From: an uncultured Bacilli bacterium | GTDB lineage: Bacteria; Bacillota_I; Bacilli_A; RF39; UBA660 | Reading direction: 5' to 3' | Length of the DNA: 64,000 bases | NCBI GenBank assembly: GCA_934090685.1 | Contig: CAKOJN010000003.1 | Location: 62,001-126,000, forward strand | Part shown: positions 1 through 7,932 of the stretch, piece after piece | Numbering within the stretch: the stretch's first letter is position 1 | Layout of the letters: the number at the start of each line of letters is the position of its first letter | The notes under the pieces: generated by a model | What the model was told of the DNA's origin: nothing | Databases searched by the model: none | The model's input: only the letters and a program-made list of their open reading frames with translations | Position numbers and translations under genes: made by a program

Positions 1-446
1 TTTTTTAAATACTGTTTATTTAATTGTGAAAGTTCAATGTTAAAATAATTTCTTCTGACTGATGGTGCTGATCTTATAAGTTTAAGTTCATCTGGCGAAA
101 GTATAATAATTCTATACTGCGATATAAATTCACTTAATTTTTTTTGAGGAAATGAGTTAATTTTAGTTTTTGTCCCAAACTTATCATAAAGTAATTCTAA
201 GTTTTTCTTAATTCCATAATCATAACAAGCAATTTTTATTTTAAAAAAATTTTCTCCTTTTTTTATTATAGACCACTCGTTATTAGTCTTAAAAGACTTT
301 GCTAAACTACCAATATAAATAGATTCAATAATAGATGTCTTACCAATTCCATTTTTTCCAATTATAATATTTAAATTTGAAAATTTATCAAATATTTTTT
401 TTCTATAATTTCTAAAATTTAATAATTCAATTTTGGTAATATTCAT
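1..446 (-). CDS. recF: DNA replication and repair protein RecF, 5' part (cut by window edge)
   Basis: RecF is an ABC/SMC-type ATPase that loads with RecO and RecR at single-strand gaps. The reading frame starts at ATG 446 and runs off the left edge, giving about 148 N-terminal residues. It opens with a typical RecF start (I-x-K-I-E-L-L-N-F-R-N-Y) and has a Walker A motif GKNGIGKTS at residues 30-38. An AGAGG element precedes the ATG. It lies in the same direction as dnaA, dnaN and comK, as expected for the origin-linked recF, but is separated from comK by a terminator and has its own extended -10 promoter. Partial only because of the window boundary. Confidence 0.93.
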   Translation of the reverse strand, partial: MNITKIELLNFRNYRKKIFDKFSNLNIIIGKNGIGKTSIIESIYIGSLAKSFKTNNEWSIIKKGENFFKIKIACYDYGIKKNLELLYDKFGTKTKINSFPQKKLSEFISQYRIIILSPDELKLIRSAPSVRRNYFNIELSQLNKQYLK

Positions 447-512
447 TTTAAACCTCTTTTACCCCCAAATTTTGAGTTTTTCTTTTTTTATGTACACCTA
501 CACACTGTTATA

Positions 513-521
513 ATTATACCA
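513..521 (-). promoter_or_regulatory. Extended -10 promoter element for recF
   Basis: On the minus strand the sequence reads TGGTATAAT, an extended -10 element (TGn plus a perfect TATAAT), about 67 nt upstream of the recF start and just past the comK terminator. No good -35 is visible, which fits an extended -10 promoter. Confidence 0.55.
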
Positions 522-534
522 TAATTTAAGGTAT

Positions 535-570
535 AAAAAAAGGAAAAAGTAATTTTTCTTATACTTTTCC
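535..570 (-). terminator. Intrinsic terminator of comK
   Basis: On the minus strand GGAAAAGTA pairs with TACTTTTTCC (one bulged base) and is followed by seven T. The left arm overlaps the comK stop codon, so the hairpin doubles as the end of the gene. Confidence 0.75.
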
Positions 571-1011
571 CTTAATTCTTTCTTCAAGAATATATTTTAA
601 TCTTGATGCACGTAAAATTTGATTTGTTAATGAACCAATTGATACATCAAATTCTATAATATCTCCATTTTTAAATTCAATAATTGACTTTTTTTGTGAA
701 GATTTATAATACCTATTGATTTTTTCTAAGTTTATCCAAATACAATCATTTCTATCTGGAGAAGTTGTCGGAAAAAATATTATTTTTCTACTTTCTTCAA
801 CTATTATAGGTGATTTATGAGTTATTCCAAGTAACTTTTTTGTTCCTTCTCTTCTTCCGTCAAAAGAACTTCCAAAATACTCGCAGCTGTGTTCCAAAAT
901 TTGCATTGGAGTTACATTTACTACATATGACTCATTATTTTCTATAATTTTAGAACTCTTACTATCCATAGGCAATATAACTTGAGTATCAAATGTTATT
1001 TCATAATCCAT
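559..1011 (-). CDS. comK: ComK-family competence transcription factor
   Basis: A 150-residue protein that matches the ComK core almost end to end from memory of the Bacillus protein: a block with PMQILEHSC, then GSSFDGRREGTKKLLGITHK, PPI/SPI, FFPTTSPDRNDCIWI and a C-terminal R-x-x-R-L-K segment. ComK binds AT-box DNA in the minor groove and switches on DNA-uptake genes. The Bacillus protein is about 190 residues; this one lacks the C-terminal tail that takes part in MecA/ClpC control and transactivation. A strong AAGGAGG sits 7 nt before the ATG. It occupies the dnaN-recF interval where many Firmicutes carry a small S4-domain gene. Whether it drives competence here is inference. Confidence 0.88.
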   Translation of the reverse strand: MDYEITFDTQVILPMDSKSSKIIENNESYVVNVTPMQILEHSCEYFGSSFDGRREGTKKLLGITHKSPIIVEESRKIIFFPTTSPDRNDCIWINLEKINRYYKSSQKKSIIEFKNGDIIEFDVSIGSLTNQILRASRLKYILEERIKGKV

Positions 1012-1060
1012 ATTTTCCTCCTTTTCTTAAATATTTGTTTGATATGGTAACACAATTAAT

Positions 1061-1088
1061 TTGTCGAATTTTGTCGAATTTTGTCGAA
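1061..1088. repeat. Three tandem 10-bp repeats (TTGTCGAATT) upstream of comK
   Basis: TTGTCGAATT occurs at 1061-1070 and 1071-1080, followed by TTGTCGAA at 1081-1088. The array lies 50-77 nt upstream of the comK start. On the comK strand each unit gives TTCGACAAAA, and the copy nearest the gene offers TCGACA as a -35 with 17 nt to TATCAA. The 10-bp period puts each unit on one face of the helix, suggesting an operator or an overlapping promoter. Confidence 0.7.
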
Positions 1089-1193
1089 AAATGTAAAAAA
1101 AATAAAAAACATCCATTTTTTAGATTGATTTTAAAATATTTTAACAAGATGTTCACATAATTTTGATTAATTAAATTTAATAATTTTTTTTAC

Positions 1194-1227
1194 ACAAAAA
1201 AATATAGTCTTCGATTTGACTATATTT
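1194..1227 (-). terminator. Intrinsic terminator of dnaN
   Basis: A perfect 10-bp inverted repeat (AAATATAGTC at 1200-1209 with GACTATATTT at 1218-1227, 8-nt loop) is followed on the minus strand by seven T. It lies 22 nt past the dnaN stop and separates dnaN from comK. Confidence 0.85.
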
Positions 1228-1248
1228 ATTAAAAAAAATTTATATTTG

Positions 1249-2367
1249 TTAATATGTTTTCATAGGTAATATTAATTGAATAAGTTCGTCATTATTTTGT
1301 TCTTTAACAATTATTGGACTTATTTCACCATTTAAAAGTAAATATATCTTTTCTTCTTTAAATATTTTTAATGCCTCTATCATATATTTTGCACTAAATG
1401 ATATTTTTATGTTATTACAATATTTATTGATAATGTTCATCTTTTCTTCAACTTTTCCCATTTCTTGGCTTGATGCTTTTATTACAATTGTATTACCATT
1501 TAGATCCAAATCTATTATATTTTTATCTTTTGATTGAGTAATTAAAGAAGCTCTGTCCAAAATATTATAAAAATCTTTTAAATTTAATTCTAATTCATAT
1601 TTATATTCTTTTGGAAATGAATTATCTGTATTTGGATAAGTTCCATTTAATAATGAAGTTTGGAAAATTAAATTTCCATGTTTAAATATTGCCTTATTTG
1701 CAAATGTATGTATTTCTAATTCATTATCTTTTTCTATTGTTTTTATAAATTCATTAATGTTTTTAGCGGGAATAACTATATTTATATTTTCATCATATGA
1801 TTTATCTAACTCAATAGTTACTTTAGATAATCTATAAGAATCTGTAGCAACACATTCAAATTTTCTATTGTGAATTTTAAAATCAACGCCAGTTAATAGT
1901 GGTCTACTTTCTTGAATAGAACATGCAAATGATGTTTGACTAACTATTTCTTTGAATTTTAAACTAGATAGTTTAATTGGTTTTTTAACTTCTTCTAAAT
2001 TAATATCAGGAAAGTCCTCTTGCAAAAAGCAGTTAAAATTATAGATTGATGTTTCTGTTTTAAAAGAAACTTCATTACTTTCAAAATTCTCAATCATAAT
2101 AGTAGTTTCTGGGAGTTTTCTTATAATTTCTAATAATGATTTACCATATATTATAATACATCCTGTTTCGTCTATAGAATTAATATCTTTCTTTTCAATA
2201 AAATATTGTATAGTAATATCATTATCTGTTGCTGTTAGATATAATCCTTCTTTTTTTAAATCAAATTTAATTCCATTCAAAACTGGTATAATATTTCTTG
2301 TTGATAGAGCTCTACTAACAAAGTTTATACCCTCTAGTAATATATTTTTTTCAATTAACATTTTCAT
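1249..2367 (-). CDS. dnaN: DNA polymerase III sliding clamp, beta subunit
   Basis: The beta clamp encircles DNA as a dimer and tethers the replicative polymerase. The product has 372 residues, the usual length, and reads as three repeated clamp folds of about 120 residues. Diagnostic stretches include the N-terminal R-A-L-S-T-R-N-x-x-P-V-L, the SRPLLTGVDF segment of domain 2, and a C-terminal P-M-K-T-Y close to the usual P-M-R end. AAGGAGG lies 9 nt before ATG 2367. The gene follows dnaA in the same direction with 132 nt between them, the classical arrangement, and ends at its own terminator. Confidence 0.96.
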   Translation of the reverse strand: MKMLIEKNILLEGINFVSRALSTRNIIPVLNGIKFDLKKEGLYLTATDNDITIQYFIEKKDINSIDETGCIIIYGKSLLEIIRKLPETTIMIENFESNEVSFKTETSIYNFNCFLQEDFPDINLEEVKKPIKLSSLKFKEIVSQTSFACSIQESRPLLTGVDFKIHNRKFECVATDSYRLSKVTIELDKSYDENINIVIPAKNINEFIKTIEKDNELEIHTFANKAIFKHGNLIFQTSLLNGTYPNTDNSFPKEYKYELELNLKDFYNILDRASLITQSKDKNIIDLDLNGNTIVIKASSQEMGKVEEKMNIINKYCNNIKISFSAKYMIEALKIFKEEKIYLLLNGEISPIIVKEQNNDELIQLILPMKTY

Positions 2368-2499
2368 AATAATTTACCTCCTTATTTATATATTTATTAT
2401 TATTATAGATTGTTAATACTGTTAATAACTTATTTATATTAAGATAAAATCTACTAATTATGTAAATTTATCATTGTTAAGATGTTTATAACTTTTACT
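2368..2499. other. dnaA-dnaN intergenic region with DnaA-box-like sites
   Basis: This AT-rich spacer holds 9-mers close to the DnaA box (TTATCCACA or its complement TGTGGATAA): TGTTAATAA at 2420-2428, TGTTTATAA at 2483-2491, and TTATTCACA at 2500-2508 overlapping the end of dnaA. In Bacillus the unwinding element of the bipartite origin lies in this interval. Which spacer is the functional origin cannot be told from sequence alone. Confidence 0.5.
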
Positions 2500-3897
2500 T
2501 TATTCACATATTTTTTCCCTTAAAATTTTAATTTCTTCTTGGAGTTTTAAATTTGTTTTTAATTCTTTAGAAATTTTTTCGTGTGAGTAAATAACAGTAG
2601 AATGATCTCTTCCTCCAAATTCTAATCCTATTCTTTGAAGGCTTTCATCTGTCATTATACGACTTAAATACATTGCAATCGCACGAGCATCTGCAATATT
2701 TTTCTTTTTCATTTTTCCTTTTAACATTGATGCATCTAAATTAAAATATTTGGATACAATGTCTATTATTTTAGCAACAGAGTTCGTTCTATATACTGTT
2801 TTTGGTACAAATTCTTGTAATGCTTCTTGTGCAATTTCAAGTGTAACGTCTTTTATATTGAATGCTGCTTTATAAGCAACAATTCTGATAACAGCTCCTT
2901 CTAAATTTCTTATGTCACTACCACAATTGTTTGCTATATAATCTATAACCAATTCATTAATATCTAAGTCAAAGTCATTGATCATTATTTTATTTTTTAT
3001 AATATTTTTCTTTAACTCTAATTCAGGTGGATTAATTGATTCTGTTAATCCCCATCTAAATCTAGTTTTTAGTCTTTCTTCTAAATACTTATAATCATTA
3101 ATTGATGTGTCGGAAGCAATAATAATTTGCTTTTCATTGTCATATAGCGTATTAAAGGTATTTGTAAATTCAATTTGTGATTTAGTAGCATTTTCTAAAA
3201 ATTGAATATCATCAATCATCAATACATCTACACTTCTGTATTTATCTCTAAAAGCTTCTAAATAAGTTACATTATTATCAAATTTATTTTTAGCATTAAT
3301 AATTGCTCTGTAATCATTTGTAAATTGTTCTGCAGTAATATATAAAACTTTCTTATCAGAATGAGTAACAATATAATTTCCAATTGCATGCATAAGATGT
3401 GTTTTACCAAGACCACTTTTAGCATATATAAAATATGGGTTATAAAGTTTTCCTGGATTTTGAGCAACGGCAAGTGCAGTACCATATGCCAATCTATTAG
3501 ATTCACCTACTACGAAAGTATCAAAAGTATATTTTTGATTAAAATTACTTATATATTTATAATTATTAATATTATTATTTATAGATTCATCATTATCTTT
3601 ATTTAAAATATCATCTCTTTTTGCTTTTTTTTGTTCTAATTTATTTATATCTCTTTCAAAAATATATTCTATTTCACACGTATCATTAGTGATATCATCA
3701 ATTAATTCTTGAATTATAGAAGTATAATTTTTAGTTATATTTTGTAAAAGTAACTCATTTGATGGAACAATAATTATCATTTTACTGTTTTCATATGAAT
3801 ATAGTTTTAAGTCTTTAAATAAATAATTATAAGACATTAATGAAACTTTAGTTTTAATTTTAGATAAAAATTCATTCCATATTTCATTTGAATCCAT
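2500..3897 (-). CDS. dnaA: Chromosomal replication initiator protein DnaA
   Basis: DnaA is the AAA+ ATPase that binds DnaA boxes and opens the origin. The 465-residue product has an N-terminal helicase-loading domain, an Asn-rich linker near residues 95-120, an AAA+ domain with Walker A (AKSGLGKTH, residues 159-167) and Walker B (VLMIDDIQF), and the C-terminal DNA-binding signature GGRDHSTVIYSHEKI. An upstream in-frame TTG at 3918 would add seven residues, but GGAAAGGA sits correctly for ATG 3897, so that start is preferred. DnaA boxes lie on both sides of the gene. Confidence 0.96.
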   Translation of the reverse strand: MDSNEIWNEFLSKIKTKVSLMSYNYLFKDLKLYSYENSKMIIIVPSNELLLQNITKNYTSIIQELIDDITNDTCEIEYIFERDINKLEQKKAKRDDILNKDNDESINNNINNYKYISNFNQKYTFDTFVVGESNRLAYGTALAVAQNPGKLYNPYFIYAKSGLGKTHLMHAIGNYIVTHSDKKVLYITAEQFTNDYRAIINAKNKFDNNVTYLEAFRDKYRSVDVLMIDDIQFLENATKSQIEFTNTFNTLYDNEKQIIIASDTSINDYKYLEERLKTRFRWGLTESINPPELELKKNIIKNKIMINDFDLDINELVIDYIANNCGSDIRNLEGAVIRIVAYKAAFNIKDVTLEIAQEALQEFVPKTVYRTNSVAKIIDIVSKYFNLDASMLKGKMKKKNIADARAIAMYLSRIMTDESLQRIGLEFGGRDHSTVIYSHEKISKELKTNLKLQEEIKILREKICE

Positions 3898-4397
3898 AAT
3901 AATCATCCTTTCCAACAAACTTTCTAATTTAATTATAAATCAACTATTTTTAATGTCAAACAAAAAAAATTATTACCATTTATATTAACAAGTTATAAAC
4001 TATTTGTAAACATTTTTTTCTTAATTTTTCTTATATAAATTGAGTTATCAACAATATCAACATTTTTACAATATTATATTATGTATATTTGTTAATAAAA
4101 TGTTTGTAAGTTAACATAATTTTGTTAGTATAGTGTTGATAAGTTAACATAATTACAGTGCTAATATTAGTTAACATAATATAAACATCACAAGAAACAT
4201 AAATAAAGATCTTTATATTATATAAAAGTATTATAAATTCATATTATTATTAAATTTTTTATAAATAAAATGAATAAAAAAAATTAAATAATTAAAAATT
4301 TCATTTGAATCAAGTAAAAGACACTTATTAACTAAATTAAAAAAATATGTGTTTTTTCAATAGAAAAATAAAAAAATATATAAATTTTTAAATATTA
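3898..4397. other. Candidate replication origin (oriC) upstream of dnaA
   Basis: No gene is seen in this 0.5-kb, almost purely A/T interval between the diverging dnaA and rpmH genes. It holds 9-mers one mismatch from the DnaA box (TTATCAACA at 4045-4053, TGTTGATAA at 4134-4142), one two mismatches away (TGTTAATAA at 4090-4098), and three copies of an 11-bp iteron. Gene direction flips from mostly minus to mostly plus here, as expected at an origin. Confidence 0.7.
4110..4180. repeat. Three identical 11-bp iterons GTTAACATAAT in oriC
   Basis: GTTAACATAAT occurs at 4110-4120, 4143-4153 and 4170-4180, starts 33 and 27 bp apart, all in one orientation. The middle copy abuts the near-consensus DnaA box at 4134-4142. 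The motif contains the palindrome GTTAAC and is not itself a standard DnaA box, so it may bind another origin protein or be a divergent DnaA site. Confidence 0.75.
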
Positions 4398-4426
4398 TTG
4401 ACAATTTATATCAATTATTATATAAT
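4398..4426 (+). promoter_or_regulatory. Sigma-A promoter for rpmH
   Basis: Perfect consensus: TTGACA at 4398-4403, a 17-nt spacer, and TATAAT at 4421-4426, 34 nt before the rpmH start. It is among the best promoters in the window, as expected for a ribosomal protein gene. Confidence 0.9.
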
Positions 4427-4460
4427 CTAACTCAGTTGAAACGGAAATGGAGGTATTAAA

Positions 4461-4580
4461 GTGAAAAGAACATTCCAACCTAATAATAGAAAAAAAAGTA
4501 AAACTTCTGGTTTTTTAAATAGAAGTACAAAAGTATTAAAATCAAGAAGATCTAAAGGTAGAAAAGAATTAGCAAAATAA
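4461..4580 (+). CDS. rpmH: 50S ribosomal protein L34
   Basis: The 39-residue basic protein begins [14 protein letters not shown] and ends [12 protein letters not shown], the L34 signature. It starts at GTG 4461 with GGAGG 6 nt upstream. L34 is normally 44-47 residues; here about five residues are missing from the middle (the usual R-M-S/A-T-x-x-G-R segment between the GF and the RR-x-KGRK motif). It heads the conserved rpmH-rnpA-yidC-jag cluster. The identification is secure; the internal shortening is the odd feature. Confidence 0.95.
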   Translation: MKRTFQPNNRKKSKTSGFLNRSTKVLKSRRSKGRKELAK

Positions 4581-4585
4581 AAAAT

Positions 4586-4612
4586 AATTACTTTTTAATG
4601 AGTAATTTTTTT
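4586..4612 (+). terminator. Hairpin terminator or attenuator between rpmH and rnpA
   Basis: AATTACT (4586-4592) pairs with AGTAATT (4601-4607), followed by a T run. It would lower rnpA expression relative to rpmH, a common arrangement. Confidence 0.7.
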
Positions 4613-4645
4613 GTATAATAATATTGTTTAAAAGTGAGTGATTAA

Positions 4646-4969
4646 ATGAATAAAAAATATATAATAAGAAAAAATGAAGAAATTCAAAAAATTTTGCAAA
4701 ATTCAAAAAAATTAGTTAATAAATACTTTGTCATTTATTACTCTAAAAATAATTCAAATTATAATAGATATTGTATAAGTGTTGGCAAAAAAATTGGAAA
4801 AGCACATACTAGAAATTTATATAAAAGAAGAATAAAAGATATTTTATCTAAAAATGATATTAATTTGTCAATGGATTATGTTATAATATTAAGAGTTAAT
4901 ATTTTAAATTTAACTTATATTCAGATTAAAAATGAATTAGTTAAAGTCTTGAAGGGAGAAAATAAATGA
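4646..4969 (+). CDS. rnpA: Ribonuclease P protein component
   Basis: The protein cofactor of RNase P, which trims 5' leaders of tRNA precursors. The 107-residue product is of normal length and has the diagnostic basic helix (ISVGKKIGKAHTRNLYKRRIKDIL), a variant of the usual A-x-x-RN-x-x-KR-x-x-RE motif. It starts with ATG after GTGAGTG and ends in a TGA that overlaps the yidC start by four bases (ATGA), so the two are translationally coupled. The RNase P RNA gene is not in this window. Confidence 0.95.
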   Translation: MNKKYIIRKNEEIQKILQNSKKLVNKYFVIYYSKNNSNYNRYCISVGKKIGKAHTRNLYKRRIKDILSKNDINLSMDYVIILRVNILNLTYIQIKNELVKVLKGENK

Positions 4970-5877
4970 GAAAAAAAATTATTATAATGCTTTTGATACT
5001 GTTTTCCTTAAGTGGATGTATAAAAAGATTTAATGTTGTTATTGATGAAAATAAAAATGAACAAAAATCATATGTTTCTAATATTCTTTGCAAACCTGAA
5101 ACAAAAGAATTAATAGAAATATATAAAGCTAATGATAAAAAATTAACTATAAAATATGAAGACTTGCCAAAATGTAGTAATTTAAAGATAAATTCAGGCG
5201 GTTATGAAGGATTGTGGACATCATTATTTGTAAAACCGTTAGCGTGGGTTATAGTTAAAATAGGTTTGGTTGTTAAAAATTATGGTTTAGCTATTATGAT
5301 TGTTGGATTGTTATTAAGATTATTAATGTTTCCAATATCTAAAAAGTCTACAAATATGAATGTAAATATGCAAAAAGCACAGAAAGATTTAACTAAATTA
5401 GAAAAAAAATATCAAGGTAAAGATGATAGAGATTCAATGATGGCAAAAAGTCAAGAAATGATGCTTATTTACAAAAAATATGATATTAATCCTTTTTCTA
5501 GTTGCCTATTTGCCTTTTTACAATTACCAATATTTTTTGCCTTTTTAGAAGCAGTTTATAGAGTACCTGCATTTTTTGAAAAAAACTTCTTAGTATTTAA
5601 TTTAGGTACAACTCCATTAGAAGGAATAAAATCCGGTAACTATTGGTATATAATATTAGTAGCATTAATTATTTTAGCAACAATATTTTCATTTAAGAAT
5701 ATGAATATGTCCTCAAGTGAAGAACAGGCAAAACAAATGAAAATGATGAGTACTTTTATGATTGTATTTATATCATTTGTATCATTTGGATTACCGACAT
5801 CTATTGCATTATATTGGATAGTATCAAATGGATTTACAGTGATACAAAATTTAATATTAAAGAAAGGTAAGTTATAG
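4966..5877 (+). CDS. yidC: Membrane protein insertase YidC/SpoIIIJ
   Basis: YidC inserts membrane proteins with or without SecYEG. The 303-residue product carries a lipoprotein signal (hydrophobic residues 5-15, then LSGC with Cys18 as the lipidation site), then a short extracytoplasmic region and five predicted membrane spans. The 60KD-IMP block follows the first conserved span: RLLMFPISKKSTNMNVNMQ, then a coiled cytoplasmic loop rich in charge, and the QLPIFFAFLEAVYR segment. The hydrophilic-groove Arg is present in RLLMFP. In spore formers the SpoIIIJ paralog also works with SpoIIIA and SpoIIQ, and this organism has a SpoIIQ-like gene at 48 kb. Confidence 0.95.
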   Translation: MRKKIIIMLLILFSLSGCIKRFNVVIDENKNEQKSYVSNILCKPETKELIEIYKANDKKLTIKYEDLPKCSNLKINSGGYEGLWTSLFVKPLAWVIVKIGLVVKNYGLAIMIVGLLLRLLMFPISKKSTNMNVNMQKAQKDLTKLEKKYQGKDDRDSMMAKSQEMMLIYKKYDINPFSSCLFAFLQLPIFFAFLEAVYRVPAFFEKNFLVFNLGTTPLEGIKSGNYWYIILVALIILATIFSFKNMNMSSSEEQAKQMKMMSTFMIVFISFVSFGLPTSIALYWIVSNGFTVIQNLILKKGKL

Positions 5878-5881
5878 TAGT

Positions 5882-6499
5882 ATGGAAAAGTATAAGTTTC
5901 AAGCAAAAAGTAAAGATGATCTTCTAGATAAGGCATTAAATGAATTAAATGTAAAAGAAGAAGATGTATTTACAAAATGTTATGAAGAAAAAGGTGGTTT
6001 ATTCAGTGGTAAAAAATATACTATTGAAGTTGTTAAATTAACAGATATTGCAGAAACAGGAAGAGATATTATTTTAGAATTATTAAATGCATTAAATATT
6101 CAAGCAAATGTAGAAACTAAAATAAGAGACAGAAGAATAAAATATGAAATATTTTCAAAAAATAATTCATTATTAATTGGAAAGAAAGGACATATTTTAA
6201 ATTCAATTCAAACATATGTAAGACAAGCACTATATACAATGTTAGATATATATATTGACTTAACAATAGATGTAGAAAAATATAGACAAAAACAAGATTA
6301 TTTTTTAGAAAAAAATGCAAAAAAAATAGCAAGAGAAGTAACTTTGTCAAAAATAGACATAAAATTAGATCCTATGAATGCTTATGATAGAAAAATAGTT
6401 CATTCTGCTTTACAAAACTTCAAGTACATAAAGACTGAAAGTGAAGGTAAAGAACCAAATAGATGCGTTGTAATTAAGTATGTTGAAAATAAAGAGTAA
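5882..6499 (+). CDS. jag: RNA-binding protein Jag/KhpB
   Basis: Jag (KhpB/EloR) is an RNA-binding regulator tied to cell elongation, nearly always next to yidC. The 205-residue product has an N-terminal Jag_N domain (EEKGGLFSGKKYTIEV), a KH domain with the GKKG loop and the LNSIQTYVRQAL helix, and a C-terminal R3H domain rich in Arg, Lys and His (YDRKIVHSALQNF). The start lies 4 nt after the yidC stop. It ends in a terminator whose left arm includes its stop codon. Confidence 0.93.
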   Translation: MEKYKFQAKSKDDLLDKALNELNVKEEDVFTKCYEEKGGLFSGKKYTIEVVKLTDIAETGRDIILELLNALNIQANVETKIRDRRIKYEIFSKNNSLLIGKKGHILNSIQTYVRQALYTMLDIYIDLTIDVEKYRQKQDYFLEKNAKKIAREVTLSKIDIKLDPMNAYDRKIVHSALQNFKYIKTESEGKEPNRCVVIKYVENKE

Positions 6500-6520
6500 A
6501 ATTAAATTACTCTTTTGTTT
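6491..6520 (+). terminator. Intrinsic terminator of the rpmH-jag operon
   Basis: AAAGAGTAA (6491-6499, including the jag stop codon) pairs perfectly with TTACTCTTT (6507-6515), followed by a T-rich tract. Confidence 0.85.
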
Positions 6521-6547
6521 TACAATTAATTACTATTATGGTATAAT
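6519..6547 (+). promoter_or_regulatory. Sigma-A promoter for mnmE
   Basis: TTTACA at 6519-6524, 17-nt spacer, TATAAT at 6542-6547, with TGG just upstream of the -10. The -35 overlaps the T tract of the jag terminator, a compact operon boundary. Confidence 0.8.
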
Positions 6548-6570
6548 CTTGTGGAAAGAAAGGGACTATT

Positions 6571-7923
6571 ATGAAGGATACAATTTGTGCTGTAGCAACT
6601 TTAGTTGGAGAAAGTTCTATAAACGTTATAAGAGTAAGTGGAAATGAATCAATTAATATAGTAAATAAAATATTTGATAAAGATCTAAGCAAAAAATCTA
6701 GTCATACAATAACATATGGATTTATCATTGAAAATAATGAAAAAATAGATGAAGTTTTGGTAAGTATATTTAAAGCACCAAAAAGTTTTACCACCGAAGA
6801 TATAGTTGAAATAAACGTTCATGGAGGAAATATATCAGTTAATAAAGTAATGGAATTATTAATATCAAATGGTGCTAGATTAGCAGAACCAGGTGAATTT
6901 TTAAAAAGAGCATTTTTAAATGGTAGAATAGATTTAACTCAAGCAGAAGCGGTAGGAGATTTAATAAATGCTCAAACTGAAGGTTCTAGAAAAATGGCTT
7001 TAAAAGGAATAGATAAAACAATTTTTAATAAGATTTCTGATTTAAAGCAAAAAATATTATCTTTAATAGCAAATATTGAAGTTAATATTGATTATCCTGA
7101 ATATGAAGATGCTATAATTGTAACTAAAAATTTAATAGAAGAAAATATTAATATAGTAAAATCTTCTATAAGTGATTTATTAAAAAATAGTAAAAAAGGT
7201 TTATTGATTAAAAATGGACTTAAAATAGCAATAGTAGGTAAACCAAATGTGGGAAAAAGTAGTTTATTAAATTTATTATTAAATGAAGATAAAGCGATTG
7301 TTACCAACATAAAAGGAACTACAAGAGATATAGTAGAAGGCAATTTATTAATTGATGGAGTAAAAATTGACATATTAGATACAGCAGGAATACGTGAGAC
7401 TAATGATGTTGTAGAATCAATTGGAGTAAAGAAAAGTATAGAAGCAATAAATGCATCTGATTTAGTATTATTTGTTATAGATAGTGAAATTGGTTTTGAT
7501 AAAGAAGATGAAACAATATTAAAACAAATAAAAAATAAAAATATTTTGGTTATTTATAATAAAAAAGACAAAAATAATAATTATAAATATGGAAAATTAT
7601 CAAAATATAGTTATATTAATATTTCAACATTCGATAAAGAATGTGTTGAAGAATTACGAAAAAAAATATCTGAAATATTTGATTTAAAATCAATATGTGA
7701 ATCTAATTATACTTATATTTCAAATGCAAGACAAATAGGTTTACTTAATAATTCAATGCAAATAATTTTCGAGATAGAAACCGCATTAGAGATGAATTAT
7801 GAAATTGACATGATTGAAATAGATTTAAAAAGATTATGGAATACATTATCAAGTATAACTGGTGAAGTAAATGATGATGATTTATTAAATGAAATATTTA
7901 GTAAATTTTGTTTAGGAAAGTAG
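6571..7923 (+). CDS. mnmE: tRNA modification GTPase MnmE
   Basis: MnmE with MnmG puts the (carboxymethyl)aminomethyl group on U34 of tRNAs reading two-family codons. The 450-residue protein has the N-terminal folate-binding domain (TICAVAT, then GEFLKRAFLNGRIDLTQAEAV), a G domain with G1 GKPNVGKSS, switch TTRD, G3 DTAGIR and G4 NKKD, and the invariant C-terminal C-x-G-K (CLGK) that supplies the modification-site cysteine. The neighbour 9 nt downstream is its partner mnmG, so the complex is made from one transcript. Confidence 0.97.
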   Translation: MKDTICAVATLVGESSINVIRVSGNESINIVNKIFDKDLSKKSSHTITYGFIIENNEKIDEVLVSIFKAPKSFTTEDIVEINVHGGNISVNKVMELLISNGARLAEPGEFLKRAFLNGRIDLTQAEAVGDLINAQTEGSRKMALKGIDKTIFNKISDLKQKILSLIANIEVNIDYPEYEDAIIVTKNLIEENINIVKSSISDLLKNSKKGLLIKNGLKIAIVGKPNVGKSSLLNLLLNEDKAIVTNIKGTTRDIVEGNLLIDGVKIDILDTAGIRETNDVVESIGVKKSIEAINASDLVLFVIDSEIGFDKEDETILKQIKNKNILVIYNKKDKNNNYKYGKLSKYSYINISTFDKECVEELRKKISEIFDLKSICESNYTYISNARQIGLLNNSMQIIFEIETALEMNYEIDMIEIDLKRLWNTLSSITGEVNDDDLLNEIFSKFCLGK

Positions 7924-7932
7924 ATGATATAA

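Noticed and set aside
2500..3918. TTG start of dnaA at 3918
   Set aside because: GGAAAGGA is inside this extension and correctly spaced for ATG 3897.
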